Positions 18,669 to 27,537 of a stretch of 64,000 nucleotides of DNA are shown here, piece after piece. The translations under genes were made by a program, and so were the position numbers. This DNA comes from Hyphococcus sp. GTDB taxonomy: Bacteria > Pseudomonadota > Alphaproteobacteria > Caulobacterales > Parvularculaceae. Position 1 is the stretch's first letter. Each line of letters begins with the position of its first letter. Below the pieces are notes generated by a model. It saw only the letters and a program-made list of their open reading frames with translations. It was not told where the DNA came from and did no database searches. The DNA lies in the NCBI GenBank assembly GCA_021776335.1, contig JAJFGB010000007.1, positions 719,911 through 783,910 on the forward strand, given 5' to 3'.

Positions 18669-19947
18669 AAAACACCGGAATGCCGGCGGCGATCAAGATT
18701 GTTCCCCATAAAAGGGTTTTAATGCCGGCGCCGGCCATGGCGATAATGGAATAGGCAAGGGCGATGACAGCGATCAGCGCCCAGGCGCGTGCATTGTTGA
18801 GAGCGTGGCGGATTTCTGCGAGCGCTGAGACAGCGTAAGGCGTCAAGGTCGCCAGCGTCGACATGGAAATCAAAAAGGTGAAGGCCGCAACCAGGCCATT
18901 GTGGTAATTAAAAAATAACAACAAGGTTGCGAGAACAGAAGAGACGATAAGCGCGACTGTCGGCGCATGACCGCGATTAGTCCGCGCGAGAAAAGCTGGC
19001 ATGACGCCGTCGCGCGCTGTTGCTGCGGGCATTTGCCCGCCCAGTAAAATGTTTCCGTTGAGTGATCCCGCTGTTGAAATCAGCGCGCCGACCGCGATCA
19101 TGGGTCCGCCAAGGGGGCCGAGCTTTGCGGCGGCATCGGCAAAGGGCGATTGCGAAGTTGTGAGGGTTTCCACGGGAACCAGCATCATCACGGCTGTTGT
19201 TGATGCAATATAAAGCGCGGCGACCATGATCGTTGCGGTAATGACCGCGCGGGGCACGGTGCGCTTGGCGTCGATCACGTCGCCCGCCGGCACGACGCCA
19301 GCCTCAATGCCGATAAACGCCCACATAGTCAAAAGCGCCGTGGTTGCCAGCGCCTGTGTCATCGGCAATTCTTTTGGATTGAAGGGCGGAATATTGTTGA
19401 TGTCGCCGGCGAACACAGCGAGCGCGATGATCACGAGCAGCGGAACAATTTTGGCAAGCGTCATCATAAGCTGGAGTGAGGCGGCTTCGGCGATGCCTTT
19501 GAGATTGACGCCGGTTAATATCCAGATGACCGCGACAGCAATTGAGGCCTGCGCCAATATGTTGCCGTCAATAGCGGGGATAAGCACGCCCGCATAACCG
19601 GCAAAGGCGACGCTGATTGCAGCGATTGCAAAGATAATGCTGAGCCAATAGCTCCACGCCATGAGAAAGCCGGGCAGCGGGCCGAACGCTTCGCGCGCAT
19701 AGATATAAAATCCGCCGCTCTTGTCAGTCCGCCCGGCGAGCCGCCCCAGCACCAGGGCAATGAAGATGGCGCCGAGGCTGGTAAAGAGCCAGCCGAGAAA
19801 GCTGATCGATCCGTAGGGCGCCAGCACCGCCGGCAAGAGAAAGATCCCTGAGCCAATCATGACGCCGACACTGATCGACCAGCATTTCCAGAAACCAATG
19901 CTACGCACGGCGCCGTCGTTGTCGGAGTGTTCAGTTGACTGATCCAT
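18634..19947 (-). CDS. APC superfamily amino-acid/amine permease
   Basis: This 437-residue protein has about 12 membrane helices and the APC signature GVMIGSGIFLLP in helix 1 (about residues 27-38), which shapes the substrate backbone site. The layout resembles basic amino acid/polyamine antiporter-type members. Its 3' end overlaps the Rieske oxygenase gene, so it may import that enzyme's substrate. Specificity cannot be read from the sequence. Confidence 0.9.
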   Translation of the reverse strand: MDQSTEHSDNDGAVRSIGFWKCWSISVGVMIGSGIFLLPAVLAPYGSISFLGWLFTSLGAIFIALVLGRLAGRTDKSGGFYIYAREAFGPLPGFLMAWSYWLSIIFAIAAISVAFAGYAGVLIPAIDGNILAQASIAVAVIWILTGVNLKGIAEAASLQLMMTLAKIVPLLVIIALAVFAGDINNIPPFNPKELPMTQALATTALLTMWAFIGIEAGVVPAGDVIDAKRTVPRAVITATIMVAALYIASTTAVMMLVPVETLTTSQSPFADAAAKLGPLGGPMIAVGALISTAGSLNGNILLGGQMPAATARDGVMPAFLARTNRGHAPTVALIVSSVLATLLLFFNYHNGLVAAFTFLISMSTLATLTPYAVSALAEIRHALNNARAWALIAVIALAYSIIAMAGAGIKTLLWGTILIAAGIPVFYGAREMQRRKN

Positions 19948-20093
19948 TCAGTGACCTTCGCGGGCGTTGGCCGCCTATGCAAGAACAATTGTGCGACGTG
20001 CGAAGGTGGTCGTGAAGCCGACATTGTCGATTGCGTATGCGCCCACCCGGACTATACTCGTTGGGGTTTTCGGATGCGAGGGGCGGCGCGAGA

Positions 20094-21377
20094 ATGGTTG
20101 AGAAAAATGAAGGGCCTAAGAAAGAGGCGTTGGGGCAAGATAAACCCGAGGTTTCAAAAGGTGGTGTAAAAGACAAACCGCCTACAGATCAAAACAATCC
20201 TCAACCTGCCGAGGAAAACGGCAGTACAATCGCGGCGGATGATACTGGAACGCCAAAATCCGGTAAGCGCGGCGGCTCAAAAGCAACAATAAAAAGCAAC
20301 GCCAAGAAAAAGAAGCGTTCCCGGAAAGTCCCGGATAATACGGAATGTCAAAATTGCGGGGCGGTGCTGCAGGGCGATTTTTGCCATCAATGCGGGCAGG
20401 CGGCGAGAGAGCCGCGCCGGTTGGTCATCGGCCTCGTCCAGGATGTGTTCGTTGAAACACTCGCCATCGATGGGAAACTGGCGCGCTCCATCGGACTTCT
20501 CCTGTGGCGGCCAGGCGTTCTCGCCAGGCGCTTTCTTGACGGCAAGCGTGTGCGCTATTCGCCGCCATTCAGACTTTATCTCTTTGCCAGCGTCTTTTTC
20601 TTTCTAACGGCATTCTGGATGATTGATCTGCCGAACAGTTTTTCCTTTGACAATGCTGTAAATGCCGATCCAGCGGAGATCGCGGAAGCGCAAGCGGCAA
20701 TCGAAGAGGCGCAAAGGGAAGTTGCGACGGCTTTGGGCGAGGCAGCGCCTGATGAGATCCGCGAAACCGCTGAAGAGCCGGCAGAGACCTTAAACGATGA
20801 CGCAGATGCAGATTCGGGGGCAACCGACGCCGAAGAATTATCCGGTGAGCGCGATGCCGCAGAAGTCAAACGCTCCTTTGTCGAGAGCGAATGGGGAGAC
20901 GGCACGTACAACTATAGTGGGCCTGCGTCGCTTGAGCCTCATGTCAGGCGCTTTTATGAGGCGAGCCAACGGGTCGTCAGTGATCCCCGTCTGTTCGTTT
21001 CAGAGTTGCGCGCAAATGTGCCGCGCTTTTTGTTACTGGCGCCGTTGATCTACGGTTTGATATTGACGCTGCTTTATTTCTATCGGCGCAAGTTTTTCAT
21101 TTATGACCATTTCATTGTCAGTCTTTATATGCATGCGGCGCTTTATGCCTATTTGATGGCGGCGCTGCTCCTAAGCCGCGTCCCCGTTATGGGCGGCCTA
21201 CTTGCGGCTGTGCCGATTGTTTGGGGTGGGTTCCAGCCCTTGATCGTCTTTCGGCAAGCCTATGGTTCAAACTGGTTTTCCGTGTGGGCCAAATGGTTTG
21301 TGTCGACCAGCATTTATGTCATCGCCCTTATGCTGATCATCATATTGGGGCTTTCTTACAGCCTGTATCAGAGCTGA
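20094..21377 (+). CDS. DUF3667-type membrane protein with zinc ribbon
   Basis: The ATG at 20094 is chosen over a start at 20031 because the first 80 residues then form a plausible charged, disordered tail. A zinc ribbon uses Cys85, Cys88, Cys97 and Cys100 (CQNC...CHQC). It is followed by the conserved DUF3667 segment in which a helix (RPGVLARRFLDGKRVRYSPPFR) leads into a first membrane span. An acidic, Glu/Ala-rich loop of about 100 residues separates this from a C-terminal cluster of membrane helices. The function of DUF3667 is unknown. Confidence 0.82.
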   Translation: MVEKNEGPKKEALGQDKPEVSKGGVKDKPPTDQNNPQPAEENGSTIAADDTGTPKSGKRGGSKATIKSNAKKKKRSRKVPDNTECQNCGAVLQGDFCHQCGQAAREPRRLVIGLVQDVFVETLAIDGKLARSIGLLLWRPGVLARRFLDGKRVRYSPPFRLYLFASVFFFLTAFWMIDLPNSFSFDNAVNADPAEIAEAQAAIEEAQREVATALGEAAPDEIRETAEEPAETLNDDADADSGATDAEELSGERDAAEVKRSFVESEWGDGTYNYSGPASLEPHVRRFYEASQRVVSDPRLFVSELRANVPRFLLLAPLIYGLILTLLYFYRRKFFIYDHFIVSLYMHAALYAYLMAALLLSRVPVMGGLLAAVPIVWGGFQPLIVFRQAYGSNWFSVWAKWFVSTSIYVIALMLIIILGLSYSLYQS

Positions 21378-21387
21378 CGATTGCGGA

Positions 21388-22179
21388 TCATATCTTAGCA
21401 CCCTGCCGGCGCAGGGACATGCAGGACAACCCGGCGTCGATCTTGCCGATCTGCGATGTTTGAAGAAGCACAATTTTGTAACCGCGCTTGTCGAGTAATT
21501 CCGCTGTACGCGGAAACCCGTCGCCGAGCATCACGATATCATTGATACGCAAGGCGTTTGCCGCTGCTTCTTCGCCGGCGGGCGTTTCTATAATGTCAAA
21601 ACCATCGAATACGCCGCTGGCGGCAAGACGCTTTGTTGAGAGAATGGTTTCCTCATCAAGAAGCGCGCAATCAGATTTGAAATGAAGAACGCCCTCAGGC
21701 GTGTTGACGATTTCGCCTTTCCGGCCGATCTCTGCAAGAAGACGTTGAAGACCGCGTGCGCCAGCCTCATCGGTGCGTGCGGAAAGGCCGATCATGACTT
21801 TGCCGGGTGTTTGCAAAATATCGCCGCCCTCGACGAAACCGGGGACGGGCAGCTCCAGTATATTTTGAAAATGATCGTGCAGCGCCGCCGCTATTTCGCC
21901 TGCTTCGCCGCGCCGGCTTTCGGCGCCGGGCCGTAACAAAATTGCATGCTTTTCAAAAACCAGCGCCGGGTCCTCGACAAAGATCGAATCCGGAAACGCT
22001 TCCAGCGCCGGCAGCATAATCAATTCAACCCCGGCGGATTTGAGCGCTGCAGCGTAAGCATCATGTTCGGCTGCAACGCCGTCAAAACCTGGATTGTCGC
22101 CCGCGCCAGCGCGCAAGCCACCGCTGACCGATTTGCCGGGCTTGCGTAAAATGGCGGCGTCAAAATTGAAGATGGGCAT
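21388..22179 (-). CDS. Dimethylarginine dimethylaminohydrolase-like amidinotransferase-fold enzyme
   Basis: Read from the ATG at 22179, the 263-residue protein has the pentein-fold landmarks. These are the FVEDPALV acidic motif (Glu69/Asp70), the GFVEGGDIL loop (about 114-122), the catalytic His166 in VLHFKSDCALLD, and the nucleophile Cys253 in DAGLSCMSLR near the C-terminus. This arrangement fits DDAH/arginine-deiminase-type hydrolases that remove the guanidino group of methylarginine or arginine analogues. A GTG at 22206 could extend it by nine residues. It converges on the DUF3667 gene 10 nt away. The substrate is inferred from the fold. Confidence 0.88.
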   Translation of the reverse strand: MPIFNFDAAILRKPGKSVSGGLRAGAGDNPGFDGVAAEHDAYAAALKSAGVELIMLPALEAFPDSIFVEDPALVFEKHAILLRPGAESRRGEAGEIAAALHDHFQNILELPVPGFVEGGDILQTPGKVMIGLSARTDEAGARGLQRLLAEIGRKGEIVNTPEGVLHFKSDCALLDEETILSTKRLAASGVFDGFDIIETPAGEEAAANALRINDIVMLGDGFPRTAELLDKRGYKIVLLQTSQIGKIDAGLSCMSLRRQGAKI

Positions 22180-22392
22180 GTCTGGAATTTCTCTTTGTTG
22201 CGCCACGATAACGGCCCAGTTTGGGACGGCTTGGCGATAACGGCAATGGCGTAAAGTGCTGATATTGAATGCTGAAATGGCACATAATCTATGCGCGTAT
22301 GGGGTCGTAATTACAACTTTAGGTGCATTTTATTAACCCCCGACTTTTAATCTTTCCGCCTTGTATGGGGCTGCAATCGCGGCGGAAATCCT

Positions 22393-23637
22393 ATGGTTTT
22401 ACTGGTTGGCGTCATTGGCTTTCTTGTCGGCGGGCTCGCTGCGGGTTTTTTTACCTATCATTTGTTGAGCGGCAGAATCCGGCGCAGGCTGCGGTCGCAA
22501 ACTGCGCTGATCACAACGGCCGGTCACCAGCTACGCACGCCGCTCGATCAGATATTGGGCATGGCCCAGACACTTGAACTTCATGTTGGCGAACTGCCCG
22601 ATAAGATCGGGGAAACGGTCGACAGCATTATCGGATCCGGCGGCAATCTGAAATCCGCGCTGATTGATATTCTCGACATCATGGAGCTTGAATCGGGTCA
22701 GTTGATTCTTGAGCCCGACATTCACGCGCTTTTGGAGAGTGTTGAAACTATCAATCGTATATTCGCCCCTCGCGCGGAGAAAAAAGGCCTTGCATTTGAT
22801 CTGTCCGTAGACAGAACGGCAAAGGTCTGGCTCAATTATGACGAGGTTCGTTTCCGGCAATGCACAGAGGCCATCGTCCGGCAGTGTATTGAGCAGGCGG
22901 AGAGTGGAACGGTCTCGGTCAACATCAGCACGAAATTCTCGAGCCGGAAATTCGGGCACAAGATCATAAAAATTTTGGTGCATGATGGCGGCCCGGGTAT
23001 GGAACAGGCGGTCGCCGACAGATATTTCAAACCAACAAAGCGCACGCTTGATAATAAGGTGATGATTCCCGAAGGGAAAAGGCTGTCTTTGATGCTGTCG
23101 CGCGCATTGGCGAGAAAGATGGGCGGCGATTTGACCGTGAAGAGTGCGCCCGGACGCGGTGTTTCATTCATGCTGAAAATTCCAGCGAAGTTTGAAATGC
23201 CGCCCGGTGAGGCAGGTGAGGCTGCGCCATTGCCGGCGGTCGAACAGGCGCGCGCAGCCATTCGGGAAAAAACGATCATGATCGTCGATGATGATGAGCT
23301 GTATGTTCAGGTGCTAAGCACTTATCTTACCCATGCTGGCGCCGGCAATGTGCTTGTCGCGCGAGACGGCCAGGAGGCGCTTGGTTTTGTAGAGGCGCAT
23401 TCATGTGATCTTATATTGATGGATATTCAGATGCCGGTGATGGATGGCGTCACGGCGATGCGCAAAATTCGCAGCAGCAAAGAAAGCTTTAGCGATATTC
23501 CAATTATTGTTGTCTCAGCAGTGTCGCAGTCACAGGAACGCCAGGCCTGTCGCGCTGCCGGCGCAACGGCTGTTATGGCAAAGCCCGTTGAGGCAAATGA
23601 TCTCTATAAAAAACTAGCGCGGGTGCTGGCGGCGTAA
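22393..23637 (+). CDS. Hybrid histidine kinase with C-terminal receiver
   Basis: This 414-residue protein has one N-terminal membrane helix (2-25), no evident sensor domain, an H-box GHQLRTPLD with His45, an ATPase domain at about 115-265, and a receiver at about 293-410. The receiver has Asp299-Asp301, phospho-acceptor Asp344 and Lys397. The ATPase N-box is degenerate: RQCTEAIVRQCIEQA has Gln where the magnesium-binding Asn is normally found. G1 reads DGGPGM rather than DxGxG[IL]. Phosphatase, phosphotransfer or very weak kinase activity is therefore possible. The family is clear; partners are unknown. Confidence 0.88.
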   Translation: MVLLVGVIGFLVGGLAAGFFTYHLLSGRIRRRLRSQTALITTAGHQLRTPLDQILGMAQTLELHVGELPDKIGETVDSIIGSGGNLKSALIDILDIMELESGQLILEPDIHALLESVETINRIFAPRAEKKGLAFDLSVDRTAKVWLNYDEVRFRQCTEAIVRQCIEQAESGTVSVNISTKFSSRKFGHKIIKILVHDGGPGMEQAVADRYFKPTKRTLDNKVMIPEGKRLSLMLSRALARKMGGDLTVKSAPGRGVSFMLKIPAKFEMPPGEAGEAAPLPAVEQARAAIREKTIMIVDDDELYVQVLSTYLTHAGAGNVLVARDGQEALGFVEAHSCDLILMDIQMPVMDGVTAMRKIRSSKESFSDIPIIVVSAVSQSQERQACRAAGATAVMAKPVEANDLYKKLARVLAA

Positions 23638-23671
23638 GCGGCGTCGGCGCTAATTCAGAACGCCGCTACGC
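23632..23671. terminator. Inverted repeat between convergent genes
   Basis: A 12-bp stem with one bulged A (GCGTAAGCGGCGT against ACGCCGCTACGC) and a 15-nt loop spans the stop codons of two convergent genes. It lacks a T-tract, so termination is a weak inference. Confidence 0.35.
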
Positions 23672-24087
23672 GCCATGGCGCGTGAATATAAAACCAGAAA
23701 CAGCGCCACCAAAAAGATAAGCCCCGTAAACCCTGCGCCCACCGATCCCATAATTTCGTAACCATTGGCGAAGCCAAAATTATGGATTGCCGTAATGGCC
23801 ATAGACAGAAACGACAGCAGAAAGACCGGCGCCGCTAAGCGGTTGCGCAACAGTAAAAGCACCGCGCCAATGACGCCGCCCCATACGGCAATCGCCCAAA
23901 GGGCGTTGAGCCAGAGCGGAAACCCCGTAAAAAATTCCAGCTGTGCGGGTGTGAACTGTGCCAAATATATTTCGTTGTTTGTCTGTGTCATGAAATAGTC
24001 GAAAGCGCCCATTCCGCTCCACAAAAACCCGATGACGCCGATGACCCAGAGATGCCATGGCGCGCCGCTGCCTGTTCTGTCTCCCAT
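23650..24087 (-). CDS. Four-helix integral membrane protein
   Basis: The start at 24087 follows a perfect AGGAGG; the longer frame to 24144 is not supported. The 145-residue protein has membrane helices at about 11-30, 57-78, 82-103 and 110-135, and a conserved-looking MGAFDYFMTQTNNEIYLAQFTPAQLEFFTG loop between the first two. It resembles uncharacterised inner-membrane proteins seen in many alphaproteobacteria. No function is assigned. Confidence 0.8.
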   Translation of the reverse strand: MGDRTGSGAPWHLWVIGVIGFLWSGMGAFDYFMTQTNNEIYLAQFTPAQLEFFTGFPLWLNALWAIAVWGGVIGAVLLLLRNRLAAPVFLLSFLSMAITAIHNFGFANGYEIMGSVGAGFTGLIFLVALFLVLYSRAMARSGVLN

Positions 24088-24310
24088 CGCAACGCCTCCT
24101 GTCGTTCGAGCCTTTATCATAGCACTGATGCGGGAGCCGCGCATCTTTTTTGCGGACCAAGGCGGCGCGTGCCGTGCGTGAAAATGACGTCAGCGTCATA
24201 TGATGAGGCGAATCAAACATATTATTGTATTGTGGGCGCCGCCATCACGGCATGTTGCGGAGCGCCGGGGGAGGGGCTTTACATATGCACTACGGGCAGA
24301 GGACGGTTCA

Positions 24311-25024
24311 ATGAATCCCGGTAACGACACGGCGAACCAGTTCGCGAGCAAACTGATCGAGCAGGGCCGGGCGGCCTGGCGCATATTTCTGGATATCGTA
24401 CGGACACCGGCCAGTGCGGCGGCCCAGCCGCTGGCGGGTCAGAGCGGTCACCGGTTTTTCCTCTCACTGATGTTTTATTGCGGCGTCGCGCCGGCCATGG
24501 CGATCAATGGGCTCTTGACCGTGCTGAACTGGATCAGCCCGCGTTTTTGGGACTTCAGCGATATCAACCCGACGACAATTTTTGTTATTGCGCCGGTATG
24601 GTTGCTCATTGGGCTGGCGCAGGCCTGGCTTCTCGGTTGGTGCCTTTATGCCGGCTTGCGCATGTTCAATGTTGCCGGGCGCGAAGATATCGAACGCATA
24701 CGGCTTTTTGGATGGGTTGCCGGCGCGGTCGTCCTGACCCTGAGCCTTTGGTGGTATGGCTTCGGCGTTCCATTTTACACAATCGGCAGCACTGTGGATT
24801 TGCCCCGGTGGTTTGGTCAGAATTTGCTGACGCTCGCCTTTCCGGTGATTTTTATTTTGAGCGTGCGCGTCGTTCTTGGCGGCCTTCTGGCGACGGTTGC
24901 CGGTGCGCGCACCCATATCCTTAGCGGCGGCGTTGCGGGGGCGACGCTGTTTTTCGTTGGATGGAACATCATCAACGGTTTTGCGTTGGGGTTTCTCGCA
25001 TTTGTGGCCATGAAAGTTCTGTGA
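24311..25024 (+). CDS. Yip1-like polytopic membrane protein, paralog A
   Basis: The 237-residue protein starts at the ATG at 24311 after AGAGGA. A short amphipathic start is followed by five to six membrane helices. The stop and the next gene's ATG share a nucleotide (TGATG), so the two genes are coupled. The two proteins align over their length in helix order and loop motifs (a SPAS/TPAS segment before helix 1, a P-W motif in helix 3, a GW at helix 4), which shows an old tandem duplication. The function is unknown; a Yip1-type fold is a guess. Confidence 0.75.
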   Translation: MNPGNDTANQFASKLIEQGRAAWRIFLDIVRTPASAAAQPLAGQSGHRFFLSLMFYCGVAPAMAINGLLTVLNWISPRFWDFSDINPTTIFVIAPVWLLIGLAQAWLLGWCLYAGLRMFNVAGREDIERIRLFGWVAGAVVLTLSLWWYGFGVPFYTIGSTVDLPRWFGQNLLTLAFPVIFILSVRVVLGGLLATVAGARTHILSGGVAGATLFFVGWNIINGFALGFLAFVAMKVL

Positions 25025-25770
25025 TGACAGATGGTTTAAACGAAAAAACGCATCCGCCGATTTATGAGCCGGCGGATCTTGCGCGCGGCGCCGCCGCATG
25101 GCGCGCGCTGAAAGCCGGGCTAAAATCGCCGGCCTCTTTTATCGCCACGCCTGAAACCAGTGAAGAAGCAGCGCCGGGCAGCGGCGATATCGGCATAGAG
25201 CGAATGTGGAATACACTGGTCTGGTGCGCCGTCGTCCCTGTTCTGGCGGTCAATGCGGTGCTCGCCATGATGTCCGTGATGTTTTCTTTTGTGCGTTTTA
25301 GCGACGAGCAACCCATGGCCATTCTGGCCGCGACGCCCATGTGGCTTGGCTTTGCACTGATTGCGGGATGGCTTGGCGGTCATGTGTTGCGCGGCGGTTT
25401 GCGTCATGGCGGCGCAGCAACAAAGGGCGATACTTCAGCATTAAACGACATTGGCTGGGCGATGTCGGCGGGCGCATTTGTCATGCCGATCTGGGTGCTG
25501 GGTTTTGCGCCGTCGCTGTTAGAGCTTGTTCATCGCATGGGCGTTCCCCTGAATGTCGTTGAGCTCCTCATGTTGATTTTTTTCATCGCCGGTGCGGCGC
25601 TTGCCCTGCGCCATATTTTCCTGTGCCTTTGGGCGTATCTGAAAGAACAGGGCGAGACATCTCTTACGCCGCTGGTGCTGGGCGGCGGCGGCTTTGCGCT
25701 TGTCTGGTTTGTCATCGGCGTTATCCCGATGCTGTTCGCGCTCGTGCTGATGATCGACAAGTTTGATTGA
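25024..25770 (+). CDS. Yip1-like polytopic membrane protein, paralog B
   Basis: The 248-residue partner of the preceding gene begins inside its stop codon. A 60-residue cytoplasmic start (KAGLKSPASFIATPE) precedes about five membrane helices (LVWCAVVPVLAVNAVL, MAILAATPMWLGFALIAGW, and others). Codon-level coupling and shared topology suggest that the pair forms a hetero-oligomer. No enzymatic motif is visible. Confidence 0.75.
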   Translation: MTDGLNEKTHPPIYEPADLARGAAAWRALKAGLKSPASFIATPETSEEAAPGSGDIGIERMWNTLVWCAVVPVLAVNAVLAMMSVMFSFVRFSDEQPMAILAATPMWLGFALIAGWLGGHVLRGGLRHGGAATKGDTSALNDIGWAMSAGAFVMPIWVLGFAPSLLELVHRMGVPLNVVELLMLIFFIAGAALALRHIFLCLWAYLKEQGETSLTPLVLGGGGFALVWFVIGVIPMLFALVLMIDKFD

Positions 25771-25804
25771 GGGCGCGCGGATTCATAAAAAACATCGCTT
25801 GCAA

Positions 25805-25920
25805 CCATCCTTCGAGGTTCGCGGCTTCGCCGCTCACACCTCAGGATGAGGGTTGTTTAGTGTAAAATCCGCCCCTCATCCTGAGGCGCCGGGCAAAGCC
25901 CGGCCTCGAAGGATGGAAAC
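25805..25920. repeat. Dispersed palindromic intergenic repeat, copy 1
   Basis: Outer arms CCATCCTTCGAGG (25805-25817) and CCTCGAAGGATGG (25904-25916) are exact reverse complements. Inner arms CTCAGGATGAGG and CCTCATCCTGAG are also complementary, so the element can fold into a long stem. Related copies occur at 27390-27535 and 41279-41390, with a short remnant near 48953. It is always intergenic and next to 3' ends. Confidence 0.88.
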
Positions 25921-25938
25921 GGGTCAGGGCGTCACTCA

Positions 25939-26271
25939 TCACTCCCCATCCACAACCCCCAGTCTTTTCGCCTCGGCGACAAGGCCTGTGCTGCTGGAAA
26001 CGCCGAACGCCGTGAACATGATCTTCAAGTGATACTGGACATTATGAGTGGTGGTTTGCGCCGCATCGGCCATCGCGTTGCGGTCGAGCCCGCGGGCGAG
26101 CAGCGTGAGGATGCGCAATTGCTGCGGCGCAAATAAGCCGCCTTCGATGTCCGATAGTCGCCGTAAAGGCGTCATTCGGCGCCGCAGCAGGGAAATAGCG
26201 GCATTGAACGTGCGTCTATCAAGGCACGAATATCTCTCGACACAGTTCGTCGGATGCAATCGCATCAACAA
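25939..26271 (-). pseudogene. Truncated LuxR-type C-terminal domain, paralog of the MalT-like regulator
   Basis: The 110-codon frame encodes essentially only a LuxR helix-turn-helix domain (QQLRILTLLARG...TTTHNVQYHLK..F.AFGVSSSTGLVAEA). It aligns almost residue for residue with the C-terminus of the 941-residue regulator encoded at 27538-30363, back as far as an FNAA motif, and then the similarity breaks off. The large ATPase and TPR parts are missing. The palindromic repeat directly downstream is also shared, so this is the 3' piece of a duplicated regulator gene. It might still be made as a free DNA-binding domain, but the start is uncertain. Confidence 0.75.
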
Positions 26272-26348
26272 TCATCTCTTGTTGGTAAGATAAAGAAAGT
26301 TCATTATCTCATCATCTGCTATAATGCGTTTTTAAAGGAGGGGTGTTG

Positions 26349-27317
26349 ATGTGGGGAACTAAGAACGCTCAATTAATCTATTCTATATTGCGTAGTTGGA
26401 ACGGCGCCTTGCTAGTAGCGTCAATTATAACCGGGTTGACTATCTCTTATAACTCCAATTTTGGTTGGGATTTGGGTGTCGTTATATCGGGGCTCGTTTC
26501 CGCAGCTTTATTTTTTATCTCCTTTAAAGCCATTGTGTTTACGATTGTATTTGGTACGGACGAAGGAAAGTCCTTTCGAGACGATCACGAAAACGAAGAT
26601 ATAAAGCAGATCATTCTAAGGTTGCGATCACGGTCAAAATCTCTGCGAATTGCGGCGAGGGTGGTTTTACTGCTGATAGTGGCTACCTTGGCGCTCGGTA
26701 TACAGATTTTTTCATTTGCAGATATATCAGCCGCCCGGAGTCAGAGTTATTTGTCGATACAGAGAAGCGCCAGATTGTTGTCCGAACAAATCACAAACAA
26801 CCTAACTCGCGATATGTCAAAAGTGGTTGTCGAATCGTTAAAGGCCGATGGAGTTATCGTTCGCGGAGAGATGAGTGATCAAGAGTTTACAAAATCAGTT
26901 GAGGACATTTCCGCTGCGGTTAACAAGCAGATTGAAAATAGCGTCAAGGAAAATATTATAAAAAATATTCAGAATGCGGCGACTGAACTTGAAAAGCAAA
27001 GAGCATTGGCTGAGCAAACAGAAGCTCAAACGCAATCGCTTTTGGTGTCTGCTTTGAGCACGAGAATTGGAATAACTTTTCTCCTCTTGTTCTTGGTACA
27101 GATACTTGTATCTCTTTATCGATATAATATTCGCTTGTCTGCATTCTATGACGCGCGCGCTGATGCGCTGGCCGTTGCAAAAGACGTAAAGAAAATGAAG
27201 TTCTCTGACATTGTGGATTTAACAGCGCCGGAAAAGCTCGACTTTGTGAGACAGAAAGCGCCGACAGATCAAGCAATCGATATCGCGCGAGAAATTCTGA
27301 CGCGGTATGCAAAATGA
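26349..27317 (+). CDS. AT-rich membrane protein with periplasmic coiled coil, unknown function
   Basis: The ATG at 26349 lies 7 nt after GGAGG (26337-26341). The 322-residue protein has membrane helices at about 18-33, 42-68, 103-123 and 238-256. A predicted extracytoplasmic helical, coiled-coil-prone region lies at about 125-235 (repeated Glu/Lys/Gln-rich heptads), and a cytoplasmic tail follows. Base composition is markedly more AT-rich than its neighbours. It is bracketed by two copies of a repeat plus LuxR 3'-end segment, which suggests acquisition or insertion by recombination. No family is recognised. Confidence 0.8.
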   Translation: MWGTKNAQLIYSILRSWNGALLVASIITGLTISYNSNFGWDLGVVISGLVSAALFFISFKAIVFTIVFGTDEGKSFRDDHENEDIKQIILRLRSRSKSLRIAARVVLLLIVATLALGIQIFSFADISAARSQSYLSIQRSARLLSEQITNNLTRDMSKVVVESLKADGVIVRGEMSDQEFTKSVEDISAAVNKQIENSVKENIIKNIQNAATELEKQRALAEQTEAQTQSLLVSALSTRIGITFLLLFLVQILVSLYRYNIRLSAFYDARADALAVAKDVKKMKFSDIVDLTAPEKLDFVRQKAPTDQAIDIAREILTRYAK

Positions 27318-27389
27318 TCCTTTACCGACATGGTATCGGGCCCGTGAAAGAAAGCCAGACGAGCGGGTACATGGTTTGAAGGGTGCGCT

Positions 27390-27535
27390 TGCGACCATCC
27401 TTCGATGGGTTGATCGGGCTGGGGGACCGATCAACCAGCATAAGCCGGTTGCGCTTCAGGATGAAGGGCGCACTTTACAATACGCAATCCTCATCCCGAG
27501 GCGCCGGACTTTGTCCGGCCTCGAAGGATGGAAGC
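27390..27535. repeat. Dispersed palindromic intergenic repeat, copy 2
   Basis: It begins with CCATCCTTCGATGG and ends with CCTCGAAGGATGG, with inner arms CAGGATGAAGG and CCTCATCCCGAGG. It sits directly 3' of the MalT-like regulator gene, just as copy 1 sits 3' of the truncated paralog. Confidence 0.85.
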
Positions 27536-27537
27536 AC

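Noticed and set aside
24464..25099. 211-codon minus-strand frame opposite the tandem membrane proteins
   Set aside because: Arg/Lys/Gln-rich antisense translation of hydrophobic helices; no motif.
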